Assembly (NCBI GenBank): GCA_002371215.1
Contig: DFGL01000086.1
Coordinates: 1-54,522 of the forward strand
Length of the DNA stretch: 54,522 nt
From: Ruminococcaceae bacterium UBA3751
GTDB lineage: Bacteria; Bacillota; Clostridia; Oscillospirales; Acutalibacteraceae
Direction of reading: 5' to 3'
Positions 40,752-49,414 of the stretch are shown piece after piece. Made by a program: the position numbers and the translations under genes. How positions within the stretch are numbered: the first letter of the stretch is position 1; every line of letters starts with the position of its first letter. The notes beneath the pieces are model-generated. The model was not told the origin of the DNA, did not search any database, and saw only the letters and a list, made by a program, of their open reading frames with translations.

Positions 40752-42041
40752 ATGAAGGCTGCTATTTACACCCTTGGCTGCAAAGTTAACCAATATGAAA
40801 GCGAATATATGGCTGAGCTTCTGAAAAAAGCAGGCTTTGAAATTGTAAATCCCGATGAAAATGCGGATTATTACATAATTAATTCCTGCACTGTAACAGC
40901 AACCGCTGACAGAAAGACAAGACAAAACGTTCGCAAATTCAAACGCAATAACCCGGATTCAACAGTTATCCTTACCGGCTGTATGCCCCAGGCTTTTCCT
41001 GATGCGGCAAAGGAGCTCAAGGAAGCGGATATAGTTATAAGCAACAAGAGCAACAGCGATATTCTCTCATTCATTAACGAGCATAAAAGCAGCAACAAAA
41101 GAATTTTAAAAATCGACTTCCATAAAACCGGAGACAAATTCTCCGACTGTTCCATTAACGCATTTAACGAGAGAATAAGAGCTTTTGTAAAAATTGAGGA
41201 CGGATGCGACAGATTCTGTTCATACTGCATTATTCCGCAGGCTCGCGGGCGCGTTCGTTCAAAATCTTTGGAAGCACTCAGGAATGAAATAGATTCTCTT
41301 GCAAACGGCGGAATCAAGGAAATTGTTCTTGTGGGAATAAACCTTTCCGCATACGGCAAGGGCGAGGATTTTGATATAACGGACGCCGTAAGAATATGTT
41401 CTGAAAACGACAAAATTAGGAGGGTTCGCCTTGGTTCGCTTGAGCCTGACCATATCACCGACGAGGTTATAAGAAAGCTGGCGCAATACGATAAGCTCTG
41501 CCCGCAGTTTCATATTTCATTGCAAAGCGGCTGCGATAAAACTCTTAAGAATATGAACAGGCACTACAGTGCTGAGGAATACCGGGCGCTTTGCAACAGT
41601 TTAAGAGAAGCCTTTTTTGAATGTACTCTTACAACCGACGTAATGACGGGTTTTCACGAAGAAACCGACGAGGATTTCAACGATTCTCTCGAATTCGTTA
41701 AAAGCATCGGCTTTGAAAAGGTACACGTTTTCCCCTATTCTCAACGAAATGGCACCGCTGCTTCAAAACGAGGCGACAGTGTTTCAAAAGCAGAAAAAGA
41801 GCGCAGAGCCGCTGTAATGATTAAAGAAACCGCTAAAATCCGAACCGCCTTTATGAACGGTCAAATCGGCAAAAGGGTTACCGTTCTTTTTGAAAGTTCC
41901 GATGGTAATACTTATCAGGGATACACAAGGAACTATATTCCCGTTCGCTGCAACTTTGAAAACGACGTTATCGGAAAAGAGCTTGAGGTAACAATCAATT
42001 CTTACGATGAGGCTGAGGATTGCTGCTTTGCATCGCTTTAA
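40752..42041 (+). CDS. mtaB: tRNA t6A37 methylthiotransferase MtaB
   Basis: 429 residues of the MiaB family. The N-terminal cluster motif TLGCKVNQYESE (residues 7-18) is typical of MtaB rather than MiaB or RimO. The radical-SAM motif is CDRFCSYCIIPQARG near residue 154. A C-terminal TRAM-like domain follows. It converts t6A to ms2t6A at tRNA position 37. The 3' end overlaps the convergent GHL10 gene by 47 bp. Confidence 0.96.
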   Translation: MKAAIYTLGCKVNQYESEYMAELLKKAGFEIVNPDENADYYIINSCTVTATADRKTRQNVRKFKRNNPDSTVILTGCMPQAFPDAAKELKEADIVISNKSNSDILSFINEHKSSNKRILKIDFHKTGDKFSDCSINAFNERIRAFVKIEDGCDRFCSYCIIPQARGRVRSKSLEALRNEIDSLANGGIKEIVLVGINLSAYGKGEDFDITDAVRICSENDKIRRVRLGSLEPDHITDEVIRKLAQYDKLCPQFHISLQSGCDKTLKNMNRHYSAEEYRALCNSLREAFFECTLTTDVMTGFHEETDEDFNDSLEFVKSIGFEKVHVFPYSQRNGTAASKRGDSVSKAEKERRAAVMIKETAKIRTAFMNGQIGKRVTVLFESSDGNTYQGYTRNYIPVRCNFENDVIGKELEVTINSYDEAEDCCFASL

Positions 42042-43251
42042 GCATATTGTTTACCTCCCCTTCTTTGTCCTTATCAAAAATTGATGAAAAAGAAAAGATA
42101 TAGAAGCCTTTTATATTTTCAAGTTTGGAGAGATAGGTTATCTGACGGGCAATAATATTATTGTTGTTTATAAATTCATTGATAATTCTTTCATCCTCTT
42201 TTGCGGCATATTTATCGGCTTTACCGCTTTTATACAGAGGTAAGCCGATATAAATATCACACTTGGAAATATACATCCATTTTTTTACCGTAAACATAAA
42301 CGGCTGATAAACGTTCAGGAAGCCGAAATAAACCTGGGGACAGATATAATCAATATACCCCTTATGACTCACCCATTTTTCAACGTCGGCATAAAGCTCG
42401 TTTTTATTACGCTTCATATCCGAAGCGGGACTTATTCCGAATTTAACCTTCTTATTGCACTTTTTAACGGCTTTATAAACGCTTTTTACCATATTGTTTA
42501 TATTTTCACGGCGCCAGCTTGAAAGAGCGAGTTTACCGCCTTTATTCTTATATTTCTTATATTCCGCTTTATCTATGTCCTTTTTAACGGTGGGATAAAA
42601 ATAATCGTCAAAATGAACGGCTGATAAGTTATAGTTTTCAACTATTTCCTTAACGCCGTTAACAATAAGCTTTGTTACGTCGTTACTTGCGGGATTAAAA
42701 TAAACGCCCTTTTCGTTAACGTAAACATTGCTTTTTTTCTTTTCAGAGCCAAGCCATTTTAAAGCAATACTGCTTTTATTCAGTTTTTTAATATCGCTTG
42801 TATTTTGAATACGGTAAGGATTTATCCACGCTTCAACGTTAAGCCCGTTTTTCTTTGCGGCATTGCATATTATTTTAAAAACATCGAATTTAAGAGAGCC
42901 GTTATCGGAGAGACAGTATGGGCTCGGCGGAAAATATTTTGACGGATATATAGCGTCGGCAAAAGCTCTTACCTGAACGGTTACGGTATTAAATCCCATA
43001 TTTTTAAGTTTACCGAATTTTTCATTTATTCTACTTGAAAACTGCATTTCATCGCAACCGCTAAGCAAATCCTGAATTTCAAAATATGCGAGCCATACGG
43101 ATTTTATATATCCGTAATCATCATTGGAGTTTTCGCCCGTTGATTCCGTGATTTCCGACTTAACCGCTTTGGATTTCTCCTCGGGATACATATTAAAAGT
43201 ACAGCCCGTAAGAAATATTAAACACAAAAATATTACAATTATTCTTTTCAC
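41995..43251 (-). CDS. GHL10 family glycosyl hydrolase-like lipoprotein
   Basis: 418 residues. A lipoprotein signal (FLCLIFLTGC, lipobox LTGC) anchors it outside the membrane. The GHL10/DUF187 fold is seen in VWLAYFEIQDLL, FNTVTVQVRAFADAIYPS, GLNVEAWINPYRI, a VHFDDYFYPT acidic pair and FGISPASDMKRN. Homologues (YngK type) may act on peptidoglycan glycan strands or other polysaccharides, but the substrate is not established. The start is GTG. Convergent overlap with mtaB. Confidence 0.9.
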   Translation of the reverse strand: MKRIIVIFLCLIFLTGCTFNMYPEEKSKAVKSEITESTGENSNDDYGYIKSVWLAYFEIQDLLSGCDEMQFSSRINEKFGKLKNMGFNTVTVQVRAFADAIYPSKYFPPSPYCLSDNGSLKFDVFKIICNAAKKNGLNVEAWINPYRIQNTSDIKKLNKSSIALKWLGSEKKKSNVYVNEKGVYFNPASNDVTKLIVNGVKEIVENYNLSAVHFDDYFYPTVKKDIDKAEYKKYKNKGGKLALSSWRRENINNMVKSVYKAVKKCNKKVKFGISPASDMKRNKNELYADVEKWVSHKGYIDYICPQVYFGFLNVYQPFMFTVKKWMYISKCDIYIGLPLYKSGKADKYAAKEDERIINEFINNNNIIARQITYLSKLENIKGFYIFSFSSIFDKDKEGEVNNMLKAMQSSNPQPHRKN

Positions 43252-43253
43252 AC

Positions 43254-43282
43254 TTGAACACTTCTCAAATTTATGTTAAATT
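43254..43282 (+). promoter_or_regulatory. promoter of the zinc-ribbon/DUF1294 pair
   Basis: Plus strand: TTGAAC, 17 bp, TAAATT; partly overlaps the divergent GHL10 start region. Confidence 0.55.
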
Positions 43283-43297
43283 AACTATGGTGATATT

Positions 43298-43588
43298 ATG
43301 GAATACAGATTAGGAAACAATAAAAAAATCAAATCAGTAGGAGAAACTACAGAGTTAACCTGTCCCACCTGCGGAAAGAAGGTTAATATGTCTGTCTTTT
43401 CCAACGGTGAGCTCAGGCTCTCAGCAGAATTTCCGATTGTATCCTCGGGTACGGTATATTTTCTTATATGCCCCTCCTGCAGCTCAGTTTACGGAGTTGA
43501 TGAAGACAAGGGAAACACTTTTAAAAAGGGCGAAAAGCTCGCTATAGGAGATTATGATTTAAAGGAGCTTAAGGCTTTTGAGGTTTAG
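43298..43588 (+). CDS. small zinc-ribbon protein
   Basis: 96 residues with two CxxC pairs (CPTCGKK near residue 26 and CPSCSSV near 61), a zinc-ribbon pattern. It starts MEYRLGNNKKI with a GGTGA ribosome site. It overlaps the DUF1294 gene by 11 bp, so the two are translated together. No function recognised. Confidence 0.85.
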   Translation: MEYRLGNNKKIKSVGETTELTCPTCGKKVNMSVFSNGELRLSAEFPIVSSGTVYFLICPSCSSVYGVDEDKGNTFKKGEKLAIGDYDLKELKAFEV

Positions 43589-43862
43589 TTACATACTCGT
43601 TTATTTTGCAGTTATTAATCTGATTGGCTGCATATTGAACATAGCTGATAAAAGCAGAGCAAAAAGGCAGGCATGGAGAATCAGGGAGAGTACGCTATGG
43701 ATAACGGCGGCTCTCGGAGGTGCAACGCTTTCATTCATAACGATGAAGGCAATACGCCATAAAACGAAGCATAAATCCTTTATGATAATAATGCCGATGC
43801 TTGCAGGAGTGCAGATTTCTGCGCTTATATATATTTATATAAAATACTTTATGGGCGGATAA
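43578..43862 (+). CDS. DUF1294 family membrane protein
   Basis: 94 residues: three hydrophobic segments at about 5-22, 40-58 and 70-90, with the DUF1294 features DKSRAKRQAWRIRE, an ALGGATLSF helix and RHKTKHKSF. The function is unknown. Second gene of a two-gene operon; its stop codon lies inside the terminator stem. Confidence 0.92.
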   Translation: MRFSYILVYFAVINLIGCILNIADKSRAKRQAWRIRESTLWITAALGGATLSFITMKAIRHKTKHKSFMIIMPMLAGVQISALIYIYIKYFMGG

Positions 43863-43879
43863 TCCGCCCATATTTTTTT
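43850..43879 (+). terminator. terminator after DUF1294 gene
   Basis: TATGGGCGGAT / ATCCGCCCATA stem followed by a T run on the plus strand. The symmetric stem could also act on the convergent spoIVA. Confidence 0.85.
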
Positions 43880-45353
43880 ACAGTATTATACAGATTAATC
43901 CGCTGCAACCCTCGTTAATTACCCTTTCAATTGTTTCCCTGAATTTATCTCTTGCGTCCTCGGGCATACGGTACAGCTTATTATTAAGCCCTTCGTTCAC
44001 AAGCGAATGAAGCGATTTACCGAATATGTTTGTATCCCATATCTCATTGGGATTATTCTCAAATTCCTTAAGCAGATACATAACGAGCTCCTCGCTCTGC
44101 GTTTCGCTGCCGACAATCGGTGCAACCTCCGTATACGTATTGCATTTTATCATATGTATTGAAGGTGCGTGTGCTTTCAGTCTTACGCCGTACTTCCCCC
44201 CTTGCTTCATAATTTCCGGCTCTTCGAGAGAAAGCTCTTCAAGCGACGGCATAACGATTCCGTAGCCGGTGCTTTCCACCTGCTTCAGCGCTTCTGCAAT
44301 ACGCTGATACTTTGCCTTGACCTCAGCAAGTTTAGTGATTTCTTTAAGTAAGCTTTCATCGTCCGTAATATCGCTTTCACATTTATCGGATAAAATTGAA
44401 TAGAAATATGAATTATCCAAATCGACGCTTATCTTAACCTTACCGCAGGACAAATCAGTATCGGTTATTCTTGCGTTCATTATCATATCGTTTTCCGAAA
44501 TTCTTTCCACAAATCCGTTAACAGAGCTAACGGTGTTAACAGATAGGCTATTGCTTTTAACGCTGTCTGTAACCGCCCTTCTCAGCTCATCATCCGTATC
44601 AAGGGCGTTAAACCATCTTGGAAGGTCAATACCGATAGCTGTAACAGGAAACTCATAAAGTATGTTAACAAGTATATCCTTTATTTCATTTTCACTGAGT
44701 TCAAGACAGTTTACTGGAATGACGGGAACGCCGTATTTTTCGGTTAGCGATTCAGCGAGCGAAACAGTCTGAGGCGCCTTAGGCTCAGCGGAATTGAGCA
44801 AGACAACAAATGGCTTGTTTATTGCTTTAAGCTCGTCGATTACTCTTTCCTCCGCCTCCTCGTATTCATCGCGCGGAATTGAGGTTACGGTGCCGTCGGT
44901 AGTAACAACAAGACCTATTGTAGAATGTTCCTCGATAACCTTTTTAGTGCCTATTTCAGCCGCCATATTAAACGGTATTTCTACCTCATACCACGGAGTC
45001 ATAACCATTCTCGGCTGGCTTTCCTCTATATAACCTTCGCTGCTTGGAACGATATAACCTACACAGTCAATCATTCTGACTTTAAGGCGAATACCGTCCT
45101 CCATATTCAGCTCAATTGCGTTTTCGGGAATAAACTTAGGCTCGGTTGTCATAATAGTTCTTCCCGCAGCAGATTGCGGAAGCTCGTCTTTTGCGCGCTC
45201 TTTTTGAAAATCATCGCTTATATTCGGTATAACGAGCGTATCCATAAACCTTTTAATAAGCGTTGATTTACCTGACCTTACGGGGCCGACAACGCCGATA
45301 TAAATATCTCCCTGAGTTCTTTCGGAGATATCAGAGTAAATGCTTTTATTCAT
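43878..45353 (-). CDS. spoIVA: stage IV sporulation protein A
   Basis: 491 residues, the same length as Bacillus SpoIVA, an ATPase that polymerises around the forespore to form the coat basement layer. Walker A is GPVRSGKSTLIKRF at about residues 24-37. MIDCVGYIVP and the NSAEPKAPQT segment follow, and the C-terminus ends in a hydrophobic motif that contacts SpoVM in Bacillus. It follows sipL by 12 bp; spoVM is also in this window. Confidence 0.97.
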   Translation of the reverse strand: MNKSIYSDISERTQGDIYIGVVGPVRSGKSTLIKRFMDTLVIPNISDDFQKERAKDELPQSAAGRTIMTTEPKFIPENAIELNMEDGIRLKVRMIDCVGYIVPSSEGYIEESQPRMVMTPWYEVEIPFNMAAEIGTKKVIEEHSTIGLVVTTDGTVTSIPRDEYEEAEERVIDELKAINKPFVVLLNSAEPKAPQTVSLAESLTEKYGVPVIPVNCLELSENEIKDILVNILYEFPVTAIGIDLPRWFNALDTDDELRRAVTDSVKSNSLSVNTVSSVNGFVERISENDMIMNARITDTDLSCGKVKISVDLDNSYFYSILSDKCESDITDDESLLKEITKLAEVKAKYQRIAEALKQVESTGYGIVMPSLEELSLEEPEIMKQGGKYGVRLKAHAPSIHMIKCNTYTEVAPIVGSETQSEELVMYLLKEFENNPNEIWDTNIFGKSLHSLVNEGLNNKLYRMPEDARDKFRETIERVINEGCSGLICIIL

Positions 45354-45365
45354 AATTATACCTCC

Positions 45366-46856
45366 TTAGACTCTCGGAATTATTAAAACCTTGTCAGCGT
45401 CAAGCTTATCGCTATTAAGTGAGTTTTCGTTAATTATCATATCAATATCGGAAGAAAAGCTTTTTGCAATATCCCAAACGCTTTCATTGGCTTTAGCGAA
45501 ATATACCGTCATAGTTGAAGTTTCCTTTTTTTCATCTGTTGCAACAATATCGCTGAGAATATTTACCGTTTTGTTGTTAAAGGTATAAATATCCGTTTTC
45601 ATATTAACGCGTATATCCATTGCGTTTCTGTCTGTTAGAGTATAGTCATATGAGTTTATACTGAACGCACAAAGTCCGTCGTTTCCGCTATTAACAGGCA
45701 TTGAGAATTCATCGCCTGACGCAACGCTGACAAGCTCGCCGCTCTCGCTGAGACAAAGAGCATTTATAATAAGCTTTGACAAGAGCTTACCGTTTTTTAA
45801 AGAAGGTTCTGAGCATACTAACGATAATTCAAGCACGGTGCTCACATCGTCCGGAAGCGCTACTGATGCGTTAACTATTTTGTTTTCACTTATAACTCCC
45901 GCAGCCTCACTGATTTTATACTCGCTAAAAGAATTATCAGTTACAGCGCCCGGAATATACCCGTCAGTAATATACTGCTGCTCATATTCTCTAATAAACA
46001 CTGTTCTTACGGACAATTCGCCGAAAATATCCACCGTATTAACCTTGTCACTGCCGGACGCCTTGCCTTTTACAAACATACTTCCTACGGAAATATTACT
46101 TAGGGAAATATCGTCCTCATTAATACCGAGGCAATCTATTATCTTTGAAGTATTAAACGAGTATTGCAGCTTTTCAACGTTTTCCTCGCTGTTATCGGCT
46201 GTATAGAGTATATTAACCGTAACGCTTGCCTTTATAAGAGCTTTATCCTTGATAATTTTTATTTCCGATAAAGACGCAAATGCGCTCCAGCTGATAATCC
46301 TGTTAATAGCCTCATTAGACGACGTAAGCGAGAATTCTTCATCAAATTCAATCCTTGAAATATCAGAAGATATTACGTCGGCAATTTTAAAATTCTGATA
46401 CCTAAGCTTTGAATTTTCACAGGAGCATACCTGAGGACATTTTATTTTATCGTAAATGCTGAGGAATATGACGCCGGAGTTATGAACGTCTATTCTTCTT
46501 TGATTTATAACTCTGAAATTAGTGTATTTATCATATATATCAACACAAACAAAGGCTGAATCTCCGATTTCATCAACAGAAACGGTTTTGCTGAAATCCT
46601 CCTCAAAGTCCGCATAACACAGCTTGGAATTTTCATTATAATAAGTAAGGCATATTTCAAGCTTACCGAATACCTTAATTTCGTTATAGCTGATATCTGT
46701 TGAGGTTATATAGCTTCTGCCTATGCATTTAACTACTCTGAAAATGTCGTCACAGTATGCAGGAAGCGTTTCCTGGTAATCAGCCTCAACCTCAACCGCC
46801 TTTGAAAAGACCTTATTGTTATGCTCAACGCATGAATAATCCTTTTGAATATCCAT
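45366..46856 (-). CDS. sipL: SipL-like DUF3794/LysM sporulation protein
   Basis: 496 residues. Repeated DUF3794 (SPOCS) beta-rich segments run through about 30-440, and a C-terminal LysM domain at about 448-493 starts YFAKANESVWDIAKSFSSD. In Clostridioides difficile SipL binds SpoIVA through its LysM domain and is needed for coat localisation, replacing SpoVID. Adjacency to spoIVA in one operon fits this role. The name is assigned from domains and position. Confidence 0.88.
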   Translation of the reverse strand: MDIQKDYSCVEHNNKVFSKAVEVEADYQETLPAYCDDIFRVVKCIGRSYITSTDISYNEIKVFGKLEICLTYYNENSKLCYADFEEDFSKTVSVDEIGDSAFVCVDIYDKYTNFRVINQRRIDVHNSGVIFLSIYDKIKCPQVCSCENSKLRYQNFKIADVISSDISRIEFDEEFSLTSSNEAINRIISWSAFASLSEIKIIKDKALIKASVTVNILYTADNSEENVEKLQYSFNTSKIIDCLGINEDDISLSNISVGSMFVKGKASGSDKVNTVDIFGELSVRTVFIREYEQQYITDGYIPGAVTDNSFSEYKISEAAGVISENKIVNASVALPDDVSTVLELSLVCSEPSLKNGKLLSKLIINALCLSESGELVSVASGDEFSMPVNSGNDGLCAFSINSYDYTLTDRNAMDIRVNMKTDIYTFNNKTVNILSDIVATDEKKETSTMTVYFAKANESVWDIAKSFSSDIDMIINENSLNSDKLDADKVLIIPRV

Positions 46857-46885
46857 AGTTTTTTGCTCCTTTCGTATTCTATAAA

Positions 46886-46914
46886 AGATTATGCAAAAAA
46901 TACGGATTATATAA
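46886..46914 (-). promoter_or_regulatory. possible sigma-E promoter of sipL-spoIVA
   Basis: Minus strand: TTATATAA and CATAATCT spaced 13 bp, resembling the mother-cell sigma-E pattern (ATA...CATA). Only moderately convincing by eye. Confidence 0.3.
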
Positions 46915-46947
46915 CATTAAATTCTTCATTTTCTTTAAACAAAGGTA

Positions 46948-46976
46948 TTGACTTAATTAAATTTTAATGGTATTAT
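46948..46976 (+). promoter_or_regulatory. promoter of the CAT tRNA
   Basis: Plus strand: TTGACT, 17 bp, TATTAT, 19 bp before the tRNA. Confidence 0.78.
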
Positions 46977-46995
46977 ATCAAAGCATAATTTATGC

Positions 46996-47072
46996 GGGCC
47001 ATTAGCTCAGTTGGTCAGAGCAACCGGCTCATAACCGGTCGGTCCGGGGTTCGAGTCCCTGATGGCCCACCA
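46996..47072 (+). tRNA. tRNA with CAT anticodon (Met, or Ile2 if lysidine-modified)
   Basis: A complete 77-nt cloverleaf: acceptor GGGCCAT with ATGGCCC, D-arm GCTC..GAGC, anticodon stem AACCGG/CCGGT with loop CTCATAA (anticodon CAT), T-arm GGGGTTCGAGTCCC and encoded CCA. The acceptor does not have the initiator mismatch. Elongator Met and Ile2 cannot be told apart by eye. Confidence 0.95.
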
Positions 47073-47075
47073 GAA

Positions 47076-47105
47076 AAACCACTCTCACGGAGTGGTTTTT
47101 TATTT
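47076..47105 (+). terminator. terminator 1 after the tRNA
   Basis: AAACCACT / AGTGGTTT stem with a 7-nt loop, then a T run. Confidence 0.85.
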
Positions 47106-47171
47106 ATCAGGGACGAGAAACGAAACACCGATTAGCCAGTCCGAAGGACGCAGCTCATCGGGAGAAACAGT
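47106..47171 (+). repeat. 66-bp element, copy 1
   Basis: Starts ATCAGGGACGAGAAACG and ends GGGAGAAACAGT. Copy 2 at 47261-47326 differs at one base only (position 46 of the element). It holds small stems: GTCC-GAA-GGAC and CCGAT/ATCGG. Its first nine bases are the reverse complement of the tRNA 3' segment GTCCCTGAT, so each unit can fold back on the tRNA end. The 28 bases after this copy close a larger stem (AACGAAACA/TGTTTCGTT) that includes a CAGTCC/GGACTG hairpin. Confidence 0.85.
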
Positions 47172-47199
47172 CCGGGGGACTGTTTCGTTGTTGAGAAGA

Positions 47200-47219
47200 G
47201 AGTCCCTGATGGCCCACCA
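47200..47219 (+). repeat. 20-base exact copy of the tRNA 3' end
   Basis: GAGTCCCTGATGGCCCACCA, identical to 47053-47072, including CCA. The rest of the tRNA is missing. A further remnant CCCACCA is at 47330-47336. Confidence 0.9.
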
Positions 47220-47224
47220 ATAAA

Positions 47225-47257
47225 AACAATCACCTTTTATAGGTGGTTGTTTTTTAT
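47225..47257 (+). terminator. terminator 2 of the tRNA-end array
   Basis: AACAATCACC / GGTGGTTGTT stem (one G-T pair) and a T run. Same position relative to the copied tRNA end as terminator 1, but a different sequence. Confidence 0.8.
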
Positions 47258-47260
47258 TCA

Positions 47261-47326
47261 ATCAGGGACGAGAAACGAAACACCGATTAGCCAGTCCGAA
47301 GGACACAGCTCATCGGGAGAAACAGT
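47261..47326 (+). repeat. 66-bp element, copy 2
   Basis: 65 of 66 bases match copy 1. It is followed directly by TGACCCACCA, a decayed tRNA-end remnant. Confidence 0.88.
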
Positions 47327-47338
47327 TGACCCACCAAA

Positions 47339-47368
47339 AAAGAAAGCATCTGATGATGCTTTCTTTTT
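47339..47368 (+). terminator. terminator 3, probably bidirectional
   Basis: AGAAAGCATC-TGAT-GATGCTTTCT with T runs on both strands. It closes the tRNA array and can serve the convergent zinc-ribbon gene. Confidence 0.8.
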
Positions 47369-47384
47369 AATTTATATTGTTTAA

Positions 47385-48632
47385 TTAGTCCATATGGGCA
47401 ATAATTCTTTTGTTATCCCCTATTTCGTTCTCGGTATCCTCATGTCCGATATTGAGATATTCGGTTTCAAACATATTATTGAAATCGCTTTCTGAATATT
47501 CCTCACTGTCAAGTGTGTATTTATCCTCACGCGCGTCCAACTTATATGATTTTACAAAGCTTAAACCGTCTTTTGAATAAAGGTTGCTCTTTACAAACTC
47601 ATATTCAAAATCGTAAACCTCGCTGATATAAGCTCTGCCGTCATCGTTTGAATAATAGATTGCTATATTTTTTGAAGTGTCGTAATCACCTGTTAATACG
47701 TTTCTGTCAGCTATTTTAACAGCCTCTCCGTTGCTGTAGGCAAATACGACATAATTGAAATTATCGCTTGTTTTCTTATTGTCGTTATAAACCATAAGAA
47801 GCTCATCCGTGCCGTCAGCGTCAAAATCAATAAGCCCTACATAGCTTACTCCGGTAACATAGGGAGAGGTTCTTTTAAAGGTTCCGTACTTCGCTTCGTA
47901 TTCCTCAACCTTAGCATAAAAAGCGCTGCTTATACTGCTTGAGGATGAAGCTTTTGTTGTTTTTGAGACTTCTGTTGTTTCGTCATAAACGCGTTTTCCT
48001 GAATACTTAACATACGCATTCGGAAAGATTTCTTTAACAGCCGGAAGATTTGCTTTAGCAAGACTTTCTGAACTGTATCTTCCTGCAACGACAACATACC
48101 ATAATTTATCATTAAAGTTTTCCCATTTGGAAGTTTTACAGTAAACTGCGTCAGTAAATCCAGCATTTTTCAGCTTTTCAATATCCCTTTTTGTTGCGTT
48201 CTTATCCTTATATGCCTCACAAAGAATACCGTAAAAAGCGTCGTTTTTGCCTTCAACGTCTGACTTTTTATCCACATTGGATTTTACCGGTTCTGTACTG
48301 CTTTCAGCCTTTGATGTATCGCCGATTTGAGAATAGCTCGAGCTTTCGCTCGCCCGTGTTAAAACAGGCTTATTATCAGGTCTTGCAAACAGTACAATAA
48401 TTATAGCGATAACTGCAACAGCCAACAAAACTGAAAGAACAATTATTGCTGTTTTGAGACGGTTTTGTTCTTTATCGTTTTCTGCTTCGCCATTTTTTAA
48501 ATCAGTATCAACCGGATTATTTTCCGTACTTACAGCACTGTTATCTTCAACGCCATTATTTAACTGAGTTCCGCAATTTTCACAAAAAGCGCTGTCTTCT
48601 GTATTAAAGAAGCCACAGTTAGGACATTTCAT
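47385..48632 (-). CDS. zinc-ribbon membrane protein with SPOR-like and FG-GAP-like regions
   Basis: 415 residues. An N-terminal zinc ribbon (CPNCGFFNTEDSAFCENCG, residues 3-21), an acidic linker, one membrane helix at about 60-85, a Ser/Lys-rich spacer, and a segment with SPOR-like repeats (WYVVVAGRYSSESLAKANL). The C-terminal domain contains LIDFDADGTDELLMVY, an FG-GAP/EF-like calcium-loop line. No known function. It is 12 bp downstream of the YhhN gene and probably co-transcribed. Confidence 0.82.
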   Translation of the reverse strand: MKCPNCGFFNTEDSAFCENCGTQLNNGVEDNSAVSTENNPVDTDLKNGEAENDKEQNRLKTAIIVLSVLLAVAVIAIIIVLFARPDNKPVLTRASESSSYSQIGDTSKAESSTEPVKSNVDKKSDVEGKNDAFYGILCEAYKDKNATKRDIEKLKNAGFTDAVYCKTSKWENFNDKLWYVVVAGRYSSESLAKANLPAVKEIFPNAYVKYSGKRVYDETTEVSKTTKASSSSSISSAFYAKVEEYEAKYGTFKRTSPYVTGVSYVGLIDFDADGTDELLMVYNDNKKTSDNFNYVVFAYSNGEAVKIADRNVLTGDYDTSKNIAIYYSNDDGRAYISEVYDFEYEFVKSNLYSKDGLSFVKSYKLDAREDKYTLDSEEYSESDFNNMFETEYLNIGHEDTENEIGDNKRIIAHMD

Positions 48633-48644
48633 ATAAATTACTCC

Positions 48645-49367
48645 TTACATAAACAGAATTGATGCTGCAATTATATACTGTGCCGCGTAATAAGTCAAGT
48701 GATTAGTAAAGTAATGAACGGGTCTGTCTTTGCCTTTTCCGAAGAACGTTCCCGAAAGTATAACGTCGGAAAGCGCAAACATAACAGCGCCGATAGCAAG
48801 CATAATATAACGCTTTTGAAAATGCGTAATTATCATTGCGGCAACACCTGTAGCAAGGGTCATCATAAGAAATATTGTATATATAAATACAATTGTTTTA
48901 TAAGCGCCAAAATGAACTTTCATAATTTTAGCGGAAGCAATATTGCCGATACTGAAAAGAACGCAGAAGGCAATACAAGGAAGAAGAACCCAAGCCTTTT
49001 CCCACATCTTGCTCTGATAGATAATAGCGGCGATATAGAAAATATGACCTACAAGGAAAAACAAGAAGCCTGCATACAGATACTTGCTTTTATCCTTATC
49101 ATATAACCCCTTTAAATCAAGCATAATATCGCCGCAAAGCCCAAGCGTTCCGCCGAAAATCAAAAGCGAGCCGTAGATATAAACGTCGGGGTTGCTGAGC
49201 AGCGCAAATACCGCAGTCAAGAGATAACAGCAGCTTGAAATTGTTTTTAACATTAGGTTTTTAATGCTGAAGCCTTTAGCTCTGTTTATACAGAATATAA
49301 GCGACATAATTGAACCTAAAATAAGTACAACATAATAAGGAATTCCTGCTTGTGATAACTGTTCCAT
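48645..49367 (-). CDS. YhhN family membrane protein (lysoplasmalogenase-like)
   Basis: 240 residues with about eight hydrophobic helices. Family signatures are FGGTLGLCGDIMLDL, LVGHIFYIAAI, GAVMFALSDVILS and the C-terminal YYAAQYIIA. Some YhhN/TMEM86 homologues hydrolyse lysoplasmalogens; plasmalogens occur in many Clostridia, so that role is possible here. The ribosome site is GGAGG. Confidence 0.9.
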   Translation of the reverse strand: MEQLSQAGIPYYVVLILGSIMSLIFCINRAKGFSIKNLMLKTISSCCYLLTAVFALLSNPDVYIYGSLLIFGGTLGLCGDIMLDLKGLYDKDKSKYLYAGFLFFLVGHIFYIAAIIYQSKMWEKAWVLLPCIAFCVLFSIGNIASAKIMKVHFGAYKTIVFIYTIFLMMTLATGVAAMIITHFQKRYIMLAIGAVMFALSDVILSGTFFGKGKDRPVHYFTNHLTYYAAQYIIAASILFM

Positions 49368-49414
49368 AGTAACCTCCTAAAAAACACATAATTAATAAAC
49401 ATATGTCTAACATA

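Noticed and set aside
40871..40990. possible tRNA-like sequence in the mtaB 5' region
   Set aside because: No cloverleaf could be drawn; the stretch is normal coding sequence.
40871..41458. 195-codon minus-strand frame inside mtaB
   Set aside because: Antisense to a well-supported radical-SAM gene and without recognisable features.
47106..47326. CRISPR-like repeat pair beside the tRNA
   Set aside because: Only two copies, 66 bp long, with no regular unique spacers and no cas genes; the arrangement includes tRNA ends and terminators.
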